This document shows, piece after piece, positions 33,974-44,700 of a stretch of 64,000 nucleotides of DNA (position 1 is its first letter; the number at the start of each line of letters is the position of its first letter). The stretch lies in NCBI GenBank assembly GCA_020746875.1, contig JAGTJL010000009.1, positions 2,108,001-2,172,000 of the forward strand, written 5' to 3'. The position numbers and the translations under genes were made by a program. The DNA comes from Rhexocercosporidium sp. MPI-PUGE-AT-0058. Lineage: Eukaryota; Ascomycota; Leotiomycetes; Helotiales. The notes beneath the pieces were generated by a model. It was not told where the DNA came from, searched no databases, and was given only the letters and a program-made list of their open reading frames with translations.

Positions 33974-34135
33974 CTATTCATCATCGCAATCCCTCGCCGC
34001 TATTGCATGAGTGATTCCTAAGAACTTAACAAGTTCTCAACTTTTTTCAAGACATGGGAAACCTTTGGGCTTACCTTTAATCAAGTGGTCAGCCTCCACA
34101 GGAGAATCATCGAGGGAGGAGATCTGTTGACTCAT
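33974..34135 (-). CDS. Possible spliced mini-gene, 34 aa, truncated third paralogue?
   Basis: Exons 34135-34075 and 34017-33974 join across a 57-nt intron with good signals (GTAAGC donor, TTCTTAG acceptor), giving a 34-residue acidic peptide that starts MSQQISSLDDSPVEADHLIK. The first exon ends in phase 1 after a xx-LIK-G junction, as paralogue A's exon 1 does after VIE (MDQQPRMDHQ...ADQAVIE). The peptide stops where paralogue A goes on into its conserved block. It could be a decayed N-terminal remnant of the same family or a real micro-peptide gene. It may also be chance: no homologue can be checked here, and short spliced frames can arise by accident. Confidence 0.35.
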
Positions 34136-34910
34136 TGATGGGAGCTGTGGCTACTGATTGTGGCTGGGATATGGGCGACTGTGGTTATGTTGTATCGTGT
34201 CGTGTGATTCTGCGGGGGTTTTTTTAAGCCGCTTGGGGGAAAGAAGAGCCTTTAGATAGTTCTTGCGTTGACGCTGACGACCAGTCATATTTTTGAAGCC
34301 ACGAAGATTAATGAGGCGTACAAATTCACGCACAAATTGGCGCAAGAAATCACCTCCTGCATGATACAGTAGTTGGGTCCTTGAGGTCAATCAATTAGGA
34401 ATTAAAACTGCCGGCTCAACATCTCCTTGAAGAAAAGGAATGTACGGAAGTGCCAAAATAACAATTAAGAGACCCCGAAACTGTATCTCAGCGTTGGCCA
34501 TCTTCGAATTGAGGTAACTACTGTTAAACAGGTTTGCCTTAATGGCCGTGAGCCAAGTTCTTACATGTCAATAACTTTAATAGCCGAATTTCACTTGACA
34601 TGAAATCTAGCTGAGCAGCATAACACGAACAAAAAGATAATAGGAAAAAAAAACTAAATTCTGAAAGGCTAGCTCAAGAAGTAAAAAAAGTATCATCACG
34701 ACCAACTTAGAAAAACAAAAAGCGTGGAAAGATTTTCACATTTCTCCACCTCCTCTTGCTGATCCTTTTCAGGGGCATGATACGTAAAGAACCTACGATG
34801 GGAATTGAATCCATATTTCAGGTGTGCTAACCGCTGAACGCCAGGAGGCGAAACAGTTGCTAGATAATTTAACTCGATCCAGACCGCCCAGACCGTCAGA
34901 GAAATCCAAC

Positions 34911-34946
34911 TCGGGACCACCAGGGGGTGCAGGAATTCGTGACACG
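34911..34946 (+). repeat. Inverted coding repeat, plus copy (SGPPGGAGIRDT)
   Basis: The plus-strand frame (open from about 34809 to 35012) encodes SGPPGGAGIRDT. The minus strand at 35105-35140 encodes SGPPGGAVIRDT. The copies differ mostly at third codon positions. Confidence 0.7.
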
Positions 34947-35074
34947 ATGACTTTTGTTGGCAACCTTATTTCTCGCCACAATAGAATTCCGCAATCAATT
35001 TCTACAGTGTGAAAGTTGAAAATGCTATTCTTCAACTACGTATCCATTTTATTAAACTTTACTTAGTTGCGTTA

Positions 35075-35149
35075 TCAGCTTTTGCGACGTTTTCCAATTT
35101 TCGCGGTATCACGAATAACTGCACCCCCTGGTGGACCAGAAATACTCAT
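35075..35149 (-). other. Small open frame with SGPPGGAVIRDT motif (minus copy)
   Basis: An ATG at 35149 opens a 24-codon frame reading MSISGPPGGAVIRDT, then a basic end AKIGKRRKS and a TGA at 35075. A possible acceptor (AGCTAG) lies just upstream, so it may be the last exon of a longer gene whose other exons I could not fix. The motif is shared with 34911-34946 on the other strand. Confidence 0.35.
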
Positions 35150-35204
35150 ATCTAGCTAAAATTAAGCGAGATCAAAAACAATTGCCTGAGATAGACCTAC
35201 TTCT

Positions 35205-35272
35205 TTCCTCACGGGCACCATCAAAGTACCAATCGCTTCCTCACGGGCACCATCAAAGTACCAATCGCTTCC
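35205..35272. repeat. Tandem duplication, 32-bp unit, 2.1 copies
   Basis: Two exact adjacent copies of a 32-bp unit (TTCCTCACGGGCACCATCAA...), followed by four more matching bases. 32 is not a multiple of three, so it would break any frame through it. Confidence 0.9.
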
Positions 35273-35785
35273 GTGGGCTACTGATTGACATTCGATGACG
35301 ATGAAATATGTTCTGAATTGTTTTTGCGACGTTTGAAGTGACAAAAGGCTCATTTTTACCATCGTCGAAGCCGCCAGGAAATGAGATTACTGTATTCCTA
35401 GCGCGAAGAGCAAATTTTGTCCTTATATCGTACCGCACAGATACTCCAATATCTTCTTTAACTTTAACTAGCCCTAGCGTCTATAGTTGCCAATTACCAG
35501 CACACAGTGTAAGCCAGCTGGCCGCCCGGTTCAACTCATCGTGACATCTGCGTGAGAACCCGCGCATTTCAAAGCGTTTTGGATTTTGAAATAGTTTATC
35601 AATAGCTAGAATATTTAATAATTATCCTTCAAATATCACATATTAACAGATGGGACAGTGCATATTCGATTTGTGTTGTACTCTAGTATCATTGAAGAAA
35701 CACCCAGGCAATCATGGCTCGCTCCCACAAAGCTCGTACGTCCGAGAATGATCTATTGCCAAACACCAACATCCGCAAGACGATA

Positions 35786-36619
35786 TCAATGCTCCATGGT
35801 GGTATCTTGAGCCACAGCCTTCACCTTGTCAGACTTGGCTGCAAGTCGGAGCTCCGCTTTCCTTGCTCTCCGCGCCCGTTCCATGGCCCGGAAGTGAGCA
35901 AACTTGGGATCCGCCTCCTTGTCAACAGACATACCCTCCATTCCGTGCACCATGTTCTGAAGCTCCCAATAGCTCTTCGCATCGAATCCCTCATAGCCTG
36001 CAGCCTACAATCTGTAAGCTTATGACGCCATAAAGAAACCACATATGTCTCCACGTACCTGCTTATTGGCCTGGACTAACGCCTTCTTTCTGCTCAATGA
36101 ACCCAAACTCTGACCCTTCCAGTTGGCGTAGTGGTTGCGAAGGGTTTTATACCAGAGGGTTTCCATCGAGCTGCGCTTGATGAAGCTGGGGCTGAGGGCT
36201 TGGGCATCGTTGGCGAATTTCTCGTAGCGGACTTCGTTGACGAGGTAGAGGAAGTACGCATCCTTCTTCTGCTTGTAGATGGGAGCGATTGGCTTGGCTG
36301 CCTTTAGGAAGCGGACTTTCTTTGCGTTTCTTGATTTGGAGGGTTGATTGTCGATGATGCTGTCCTTAGCAGGCATGTCGCGCATAACCATAGCTGCAGA
36401 TCGTTAGCTTTCAGGGCCTCTTCAAAATGCGAATGGAGTTGACGGACCGGCACTGGCATTCTCTGGTGAGGAACGAACATTCAGAGCACTGACTCCCATG
36501 CGTCCTATTGCTGGCGGGAGCTGGTCTCCACGAGACTGAGGGAGGGATGGTGAGAGGAAGACACGATCTCTGACTGGATTGTATTCTCCATTGACGTTGA
36601 AAAGCGGTTGGGAAGCCAT
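35786..36619 (-). CDS. Unknown protein, paralogue B of local family
   Basis: Three exons (36619-36448, 36393-36059, 36004-35786) encode 241 aa. The first donor is GTCCGT (unusual), chosen because it is in phase and a GCTAACG branch site and TGCAG acceptor follow; alternatively translation starts at Met-Val-Met-Arg-Asp-Met (about 36391). The conserved block matches paralogue A: YLVNEVRYEKFANDAQ, METLWYKTLRNHY, and AAGYEGFDAKSYWELQ directly after the second intron. The C-terminal third is basic (RAMERARRARKAELRLAAK). No known domain, signal peptide or membrane segment. Same strand as paralogue A, 2.3 kb upstream of it. Confidence 0.68.
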
Positions 36620-37775
36620 CTTCAGGCAATGCCGAAGATAAAAGCCAAAAACCTGCGGTTTATCAGGACCTGGCGTCGAGTTGATCGAAGTTGGTAGGAA
36701 GAAAAGGAGACTCGAAATTGTGGAGGTGGGACCTGCAGGAAATCTGGTAGAATTTTTTCGAATGTATTCACAGCTGGTGGAATTGCTAGCTCAAATGAGT
36801 CACGCTAGTACGAGGAGTTCTCTTTGGACAACATCGTCGCGTCGTGTTCCAGGATAGTCTAGCGATAAACAATGGCCAGAAGAGCAGTGAATGACAGCGA
36901 CACTGACATCGACATCATTGGCTAACATCCTTTCGGTATCATCTTTTGGCAAATATTATGAGATGAGATAAAGGCAGTGGCCTAATATGAGAAAATTGGA
37001 AAATCACAATCAAATTGCTTCAATGTGATTCTTGATTCCTGTATCTGGCCTTACTTTTACCTGTGAGTTGCCCTTCTTTCTACAACGCAAAGACTCTGTC
37101 TGCATTGCAGTATCAGAAATTGCCAATACCGTACAATTTATCGTTCAACCCCCTCTGAATTCTTATCAAACCCTTTCGACTCCACTCCGTGACCCACGAC
37201 ATCATCACTCTCAGCCACGAGGCAGCTTTCAAAATACTTCACTCGCTTAATTACTAGCGTCTTTACGACGAGCCATTCCCTGCCTATGGAAAAGTATCTT
37301 CTAGGCTAGAGAAAGTTCGCTTGTGTTGATGGAGATAACTTCAAGATATGTTCTCTAGGCTAGTGGGATATTGACATCACTTTTGGACTATCCTACGCAT
37401 AGGATCATGAACAATCGCACACAATTTTTGCCATTCCTATGTATCGCCAAGAGAGAAAAAGAGGAACAGAGAGAACCCGGTATCTCCTACAGACAATATA
37501 CACAATAGCTCCTTCTCTGCTTTCCCGGCTAGCCAGCCAGCTGAGTACGTACGTACCCATCGATCCATGCATGCTTGCAACGAAATGGGAAGAATATCAT
37601 CTTAATGCCATTTATCCGCACCAGCTAAACCAGACCAAATCAACAATGAATGCAAAAGAACATGACGAACTCCTCATCCCATGCGTATAACCGTTGCATC
37701 CGTTTCATGATATGTTATGCCTTCCCCGGAAGTATCATATGCCTAGTGAAAGACAGCTGTTGACCGACTGAGCAA
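36620..37775. other. Intergenic, no gene recognised
   Basis: About 1.15 kb holding the promoter of paralogue B and the 3' region of BLM10. Only short open frames without domains. Confidence 0.5.
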
Positions 37776-40700
37776 CTATGCGAAGTATGATTTCCATAGA
37801 ACTCCTTCTAAATCTTCTAATTGCTCGGGCGTGAAGTACTTTGATTTGTCAGCGAGGTATCAATATGAGGGGGCATAGGAGAAGACGTACTCTTTGGTCA
37901 GTGACCCATGTATCTTGTCTAGTCTTCTTGAAGTCTGCCAGGATGGTCTTGACAGTCTTGCCAATGGCACCGGCGTCATTTGCTGCTCTAGATGCTAGCA
38001 AAGCCAGAATCTCTGGCATCCAAACAGGTGGTGGTGTCACATAGGGGAACGCTGTGACTAGAGCACCGAGACCAAGTACTGCAGCATGTCGTCGAATGAC
38101 TTGCTGATTGTTACTGACCGGAGTGTTGGTGCCAGGCGTCTTTTTCGGCATTGGATTCTTTCTCAACGAGTCGGTGAATTTCTTCTGGAGGGTAGAGAGA
38201 ATGTTGTTGCGAAGAGCAACTGGCGAGCAACGGATCATGCCTGATAAAGTGGTGGCAGCACCAGATCGGACTTCATGTTGGGTATCCTCCAGCATTTCGG
38301 CTACAGCTTCAAACAAGGCTTGTTGTTGTTCAGGCTTGATAAGGAAGATTCGTCGGAAGTAGATCACTTGCATGTTGATAAGAGTTCGCAGACGTTGATG
38401 CCATGATGTGGATACCTTTCCAATGCGGATCAATGCCGAGATGAAATCACCATCCTCTCCAGCACGGAAAGGAATGTTAGGCAAGTGGCGATAGACAAGG
38501 TACGCAAGGCGTTGCAGCTCCGGGTCCTCTTTCACATCCATCATGTGCAGTAGCTGTTCCATGAAAACATCCGGGAAGAAGTCCAGAAGCTGTGTACACT
38601 CGTAAGATTGCAGAGTGGTGTCAAGCCACAGCAATACGGTCTTGCTACCAGAGGTATAGGATGATGGAGTTTGTTGACCAGGAGCACGCTCCCCACGCCA
38701 GACCTCGAGTCGATTGAACACTTCCTTGATACTTGTAGAGAAATCTTCAGTCGGGGCATAAGGCTTTATACCAATCGACGAGGATGCCTTGTTCTCTCGC
38801 AGGAGAGTCTTGACATCTATGAAAGCTTCATAGTAACGTGTACGGTATATCGAGGCAATGGTGCGGCCAATAGCTTCCCGTACAGCCTTGTATGGATGGT
38901 CAATATGGGCCAAGAAATCTTCAAGGATAGGCTTCTCTGCGCGGAAATGCCAACCAGCATCTTGGATTGCGAACTCCAGAAGCTGGACTTTCGAGCTCTC
39001 CTTGAAGGCCGCATTCGATGACATGTCCAAGCGAAACGATGTGAGAGTATCAATGATTTCCCGGGCCTGACGTGGGTCGCGGCCACCGATGATCATATGC
39101 AGACAAGTCATCCAGTAGGCGATGTTCTCTGGCGTTAAGCCGTCGGCGAAGACTTTCAACATAATGGGTACGCCAAATGCCCAGACCTTGTTACGTAGTT
39201 CAGTTGGCCGCTCAACGACGCAGATGAGAAGCGCTGCTAAAAGTTCCGATGTAGCGCGGTGCTGGTGCTTGTCGCTTCCATCGCCGAACACTGCAGCAAC
39301 CTCTTCCTTGATGTCCTCAAATGTGGCCTTAGTCAATCCAGTGAGCGTAAGGTCAAATGTTTGCATCAAAAGGGCAGCATTGTGAACCCGGAAGCGATCC
39401 GCGGCCGAATCACGAGGCTCCTGCTTCATATAGCCAAAGAACTTCTTGTACCATTCGCGAGTGAGTTTGTCCCCGATCTGCTTTCTGACCGACGTCTCTA
39501 GCTCATCGTAGTCCGTGAACTCAAGTGGCTCGGCTCTAGTGGCTCTGAAACTAGTGCCCCATACAAGCCATCCTGGAAAGTCTCGTTCGACAAAGTAGTC
39601 GGGGACATCTCGGCTTTCGAAGCCGTCGAGGAACTTCTTGGTCCAGTTGGGGTCGTCCTTGCGAACAACCACATCAACTCTGTTCTCTGCATTTTCCTTT
39701 TCGAGCACGAAATTCTCGACGCTGTGTCCGTAGATTGCACGCGTGTCGAGATGATTGAAGATTCGGATGAATGATTCAGCATAGCTAGCTCGAAGTCCAG
39801 GGTGGTCGTCAATGGAGCCATCGATTGCCAAGTCTATGAGAGACGGTGGCGCCAGAGTCTGTACGCGAAGGCCTGAGTTCAAAATGAACAGCGTACAGCG
39901 GCCAGCAATCTTCCAATGAGAATTCTTCGAGATTTCAATAAGCTTCTCTGCTAAGGCCAACTTCTTGGCTTCGACCTTACGTCTACGATCGACGATAAAG
40001 CTATGTCTCGAGGTAATCTTCGCAGAACTGTCATCCTTGGGTTGGAGGACATCCACCAACTCCTGGTTGATAACAATGATGTGCTCGAGAGATTTTCCGA
40101 ACTCCATCAGACCGCCATACAAGGCGCTGCTACTGACTTTCTGGATTGAGGGTTTGTCGACTGAGGCAGTTTTGATATAGAGGTCGATCATCTCAGGGGC
40201 AAATCGCCAATCTTTCGAGATAGTCTTTGTCAGAGATCCGTACAACAATGTGTACAAAGAGCCTTTGATTCGGTCAAAATCATTGGTTTCCAGAGCTGTT
40301 CTGAAAGTCTTCAGTAGTTCAGGTATGACCAGAGGACGACCTCCAAGAAGACTCTTCAATGCAGACTCTAATGCAGCTTGCGCATTGATGCGTACCTCAG
40401 CGTACAATGATACAGCGGAAGCGGCCAAGTCTAGTAGAAGCTTTTTGTCAAGGTCGGATTTGTGTCTAGCTGAAGAGTTATGCTTTGCTCGCTGGAAATG
40501 GTAGATGCTGGCTCGCTTAACCAGGAGTGGTCTTGGATATATCTTTCGAAGTCCGCTGACCTTAAAAGCTCGAATGTCGACGTCGTAGAGTTTGCTCACC
40601 CGCTCTAGCATATGCGCAGATCTCTCATTACCAACGTCCGTAATCCAAGTCCGGTAGGTTTGGTATAGGGCGGTGAAGCAAGCAACATCGTCTTCCTGGA

Positions 40701-43700
40701 ATTCGCTCAAGAAGACGTGTATCCTGGACAAGAGATGGCCGATGTCCTCGCGAAGCTTGTGGATATGGACATATGTTGGACTATTTCTCTCTAATAAATA
40801 TCCTGCTCGGTAATGGAATTGAGGTCGAGTTTCCACATCTTCCGCAGCCTCTGCAAGCGGACTCTCTTCCTCATCCATGGAATCACTGTCGCCCATCTGA
40901 GTATCGCCATCCTTGTCCTTGTCCAGTTGACCAGAGGCCTTCTTTGGATCGAATAGGGTGGCAATACCGGAGACGATCAGTCTCAGTTGTGACAGATTCC
41001 TCGACACTTCGTCAGACCATTCCTTATTCTTGCCTTTCCTGCTAACAGCCGGGTTCTCGCTGATGAGGTTGGTCAGTCGTTGCATTGCAGTGTCGACCTG
41101 CGATTCGAAAAGCTCAACCGCGAATTTAATCTCCTCATCAGATGGTAGATGCCAATTGATGGTCAGGTCCGTTGGCTTGGTCGTCTTCCCCCAATCGTCG
41201 ACATCTAGACCGCGCTTAATCACATCTGGCTCATACAACGCACCATCCACGGGGTAGATGAGTGTTAGATTCAGAAGTAGATGATGGATATAGTTCGAAA
41301 TGTGGATGGTAGGAATTCCGCGGCATTTCTCTTGCATGTACAGAGCGATATCGAAGAGATCCTTCTTGTATGGCATGAGACTATCCCCAACATGGACGAT
41401 GATCATACTCAGCATGCTGATGTGCCATACCAAGGCTCGGTCTCGAGGCAGCACATCGCTTCCACTACTCCGGTCCGAAGCTGCGTCGTTGTAATCAATC
41501 TCATTCCGAATTCCAACGATGAGCATAGGAACAAAGATCTTCAAGGTCTTTTGTGGGTTGGCTTTACATAGCGAGTTGCAGATGAAGGCCATGGCATCTC
41601 GAGATTGGTGAATCACATGGCCCCCAACAAATGTAGCTATCTTTTCAAGAGCTTTGTCGAAGATCTCGGGAGAAATAGCTGCGAATAGCGGAGTAAGAGC
41701 TGATGGCAAAGTATTGATCACACTCTCTTCAGGAGAGCCAGATCGAGCACGTGACAGTTCAGGAAGATTCTCCAAGAGAGTGAAGATCTTTCCAAGTAAA
41801 GACAGGACAAACTCGCCAAATCCAGCAGTGGACGAGCGAACGATGTTTGCCTCATCCTCATCACTCAACTCAGTTCGATAGTCAATCTCGATATTCGGAC
41901 CTTCTCGCTCCATTCGCTCCATTTCGCCTTGCACCCATTGAATCGCCAGCGAGGAATCATGGATTTCCCCATGCTCCTTAGTCAAGTCGACAAATGGAAT
42001 GCTATAAGCCACTGATTGAATGAAGTTCAAAGTGTGAAGTGTCTTTGACAAATCATTGGCGTCGATCCCCGGTAAGGCCAAGGCTAGAAGGGCAGTGATG
42101 TGACATCGCAGACCCTTGTGCTTTGACATAACATTGGCAGTCAATTGTAAGCCGCAAAGTGAAGACTGTGTTCGATGAACCTCTACCAGACCCTGTAATG
42201 AAGGGTAGAATCTTTGCAGAGCCCCTGGGATGATGAGATGAGGTTCGAGATACGCTAAGCCTTGGATAGCGCCGAAGAAGCAATTCAAAGACTTAGCTTT
42301 CTTCGAGAAGAGACCCATGAACATAACTTCCTTCAAGCTGAGAACGAAGCGCCTCTTCAACTCGGCGTTGATTCGTCGCTCTGGTGGAGTATCCATCTCT
42401 CCGCTCTGCTCCCGGTTCCAACGCATCACGAAGAAATCGACCAGGTGGAAGACGATCTGGGCCAGCATGTCTGTCCACGAGCCTTGATTCGATGGGTGGA
42501 AGAACGTATCCACAGAAACCATCAAACCTTCGAGGTTCGAAAGGATTGAGCCTGGCTTGTCTATGCAAGCTGGCGATAACGACATGACGATCCATCTGGC
42601 AATTGAGTAACCAACTGGGATCTTCTTCTTGTCTCTCTCTAGATACGCCCCGAGACCCGCTCCCAAATCAACCAAAGCACTATATGGAGACGATGCCTGA
42701 CCAACAGGAATTTCGGTGAGTCGCAACAGGGCAGTGAAGATCAGATCTGACTGATCCTTGGTAAATATGCCGTACTCTGAGAACGGCACATGCTCACTTG
42801 TGAGAGAGTCTCTGGCGAGTCTCGAAAACATGTCGAAAAAGATAACATCAAAGGCCTTGGATCGATTTACGAGCGACCAAAGGTGGAAGAAAGTGGGGAG
42901 GTAGTCTTGTGGCTGAAGTTGGCCAGCCTCGTTTGTTGCTGGGTGGGTGGGCATCAGGAGATTCAACGAGCCAAGCACAATGAATGCACCAGATATTTCC
43001 GAGGTCGTAAAATATGGCAAGAGCTCTTCAAGCATGGCCTGGCGCTCTCCAGGGTCAAAGTATTGTGATGCGTACATGCACATGTTGGCGATGTTCTTAT
43101 AGCTTCGTTTTCTACCTCCTTGGTGTGTTGCCATCTCGGATGGAAGAACGATCGACTTGATCTCCTTCCATAACGGTCTCCAATCGAGTATCAAGTCCTC
43201 TCCAGGTTTGAGGTAGTGCTTCTTCCTTCATAGTGTTAGCTGAGCTGGGCAGAGGCGTTGAGCTTAGAGCCTTACTTTATCAAGAACCTAAACATGCTCT
43301 CAAATCTGTCTGCTGCTAGCCAGTCCATTCCAGGTGCCACAGCCAACATGTAATACATCTTGACCAGCTTGATCCGCAGCTCCCGCGTGATCTCGAACTT
43401 GAGATTCAGCCATCCCTTAAGCTCTCTCGTCCAATGCACAGCACCCGGAGATATATCCTCCGCCTTGAGAGCAATATAGAGTTGCTTCAATATCTCCCCC
43501 AAGGCTGCGTTACGTTCGCCCTCCTCCTCTACAGCATATGGAAGCAGCTGGAAGTATGGGAATGTTCGAGGTCTGTATCGCTTCTCTTTCTCTGAGTCCA
43601 CTCCATTGGCACCAAATCCAAGCCCAGGCGACGTTGCACGCGATATTGAGTCGTTTGAGTGCCCGTTTTGTAGGAGGCCTTGGAGGAACTGTGCATGGTT

Positions 43701-43727
43701 GCGACCATTCGTATAGCCGTCCTCCAT
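37776..43727 (-). CDS. BLM10: Proteasome activator BLM10/PA200
   Basis: Three exons (43727-43276, 43225-37891, 37838-37776) encode 1,949 aa, the size expected of Blm10/PA200, a HEAT-repeat dome that caps the 20S proteasome and opens its gate. The N-terminus has RYRPRTFPYFQLLPY, then LIKKKHYLKPGEDLILDWRPLWKEI spliced over 50 nt. Long helical repeats follow, with the usual C-terminal DFKKTRQDTW and, after a 52-nt intron, YFTPEQLEDLEGVLWKSYFA. Without the last exon the protein would end in unrelated residues. The final three residues are Y-F-A, whereas Blm10/PA200 normally end Y-Y-A (HbYX motif). The start at 43727 is the first in-frame ATG I accept; a further upstream exon is possible. Confidence 0.93.
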
Positions 43728-44700
43728 GGTCTTGCGCGGTGCTCTAGAGTTCGAAATTGGACCGTCTGTCAGCTTTAGACTTTTACGAGGAGGTCCTGGT
43801 CCAACAGATTGTTAGCAGATATCCAGGAAGCTCATGTGTTACGTAGGGAGCGGTGTAGATATACTTGGACGGGAGTGTAGAGCTCTTATTGGAATGAGCT
43901 CGAGGCTCTCTCACACGAGCTGTTGATGTCACAGGTCGGCGCAACAACAAGTTATCAACACTTCGGCAGGTATTAGATTGTTAATGGCGAACTGGTTCCG
44001 TCGTTCGCATTCAAGTTTTTCGTAATTGATGGGAGGCAGCGAGGTCGGCTACTAAATGGTGTTGCACTGCTTGACGCGGCGAATTCCAGCCTTGCGCTGC
44101 TGACTTAGCAGTAGAAGCGCAAGGTTGAGGCGAGAGAGCTCTGGGCGCTTGAAACGTTCCACTGGATCTCGTGCCGAATAAAGAGTGCTTGTTTGCTTAA
44201 AGTTCAATATTTACGGTTTAGGGGAAGGTTCAAGATGATGCTCCTGGATCCAGGTTGGGAGGCAGAGATGCATTTTCTAGTAAAACCATTTGCCGCCTCA
44301 AACGGTAGGCAATATTAGTACGCAATACATTCCTGCCTTGCGCATACGTGAGCTAGTCTTGCCTGAATGATGACCACCCGACCAAGACTACGGATTTCAC
44401 AATGTCCGAAAGAACAAAGAAATGTTCGAGAGATCAGTAGGCAGAAGTTGAATTGATTCATTCCTGTTTCCAGCCACCCAACATGGCGGGCATTCTGTAC
44501 GTAAATATATACATTGTAATCCTGACAACGCCTAATGATTCGGGACTTTCCAACTGAAAGCCACGAGTGCTGATAACTCCTGTTCCAAGGACCCATATAC
44601 AAAGGGGATTCAAAACCAGACTCTGGTTGATATTCTAAACTGTTTCGATGTTGGTAAAATGCCGCAATGTAACCAAAACTCCAATAATGACCTGCACACT
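43728..44700. other. Intergenic, BLM10 promoter side
   Basis: About 970 bp without a recognisable gene. Polypyrimidine and TGACAG-like strings just upstream of 43727 leave room for a 5' UTR intron or extra exon of BLM10. Confidence 0.5.

Larger units (their letters stand above)
34136..35785. other. AT-rich accessory spacer with duplicated peptide motif
   Basis: About 1.65 kb inside the paralogue island. It contains the inverted pair of S-G-P-P-G-G-A-x-I-R-D-T coding segments (34911-34946 plus, 35105-35140 minus), a 32-bp tandem duplication (35205-35272) and several minor open frames without domains. It looks like decayed coding or mobile sequence but cannot be assigned. Confidence 0.45.

Noticed and set aside
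34790..34850. Minus-strand GTTCAGCGGTTAGCAC plus GATTCAATTCCC, reminiscent of a tRNA-derived SINE head
   Set aside because: The two boxes are about 15 nt too close for a tRNA, no tail or target duplication was found, and the segment overlaps the open frame carrying the SGPPGGA motif.
35253..35438. Minus-strand frame reading FPGGFDDGKNEPF
   Set aside because: Considered as an upstream exon of the SGPPGGAVIRDT frame, but no in-phase splice pair was found and the 32-bp duplication disrupts it.
41281..41571. Plus-strand open frames inside BLM10
   Set aside because: Antisense shadows of the BLM10 coding frame.
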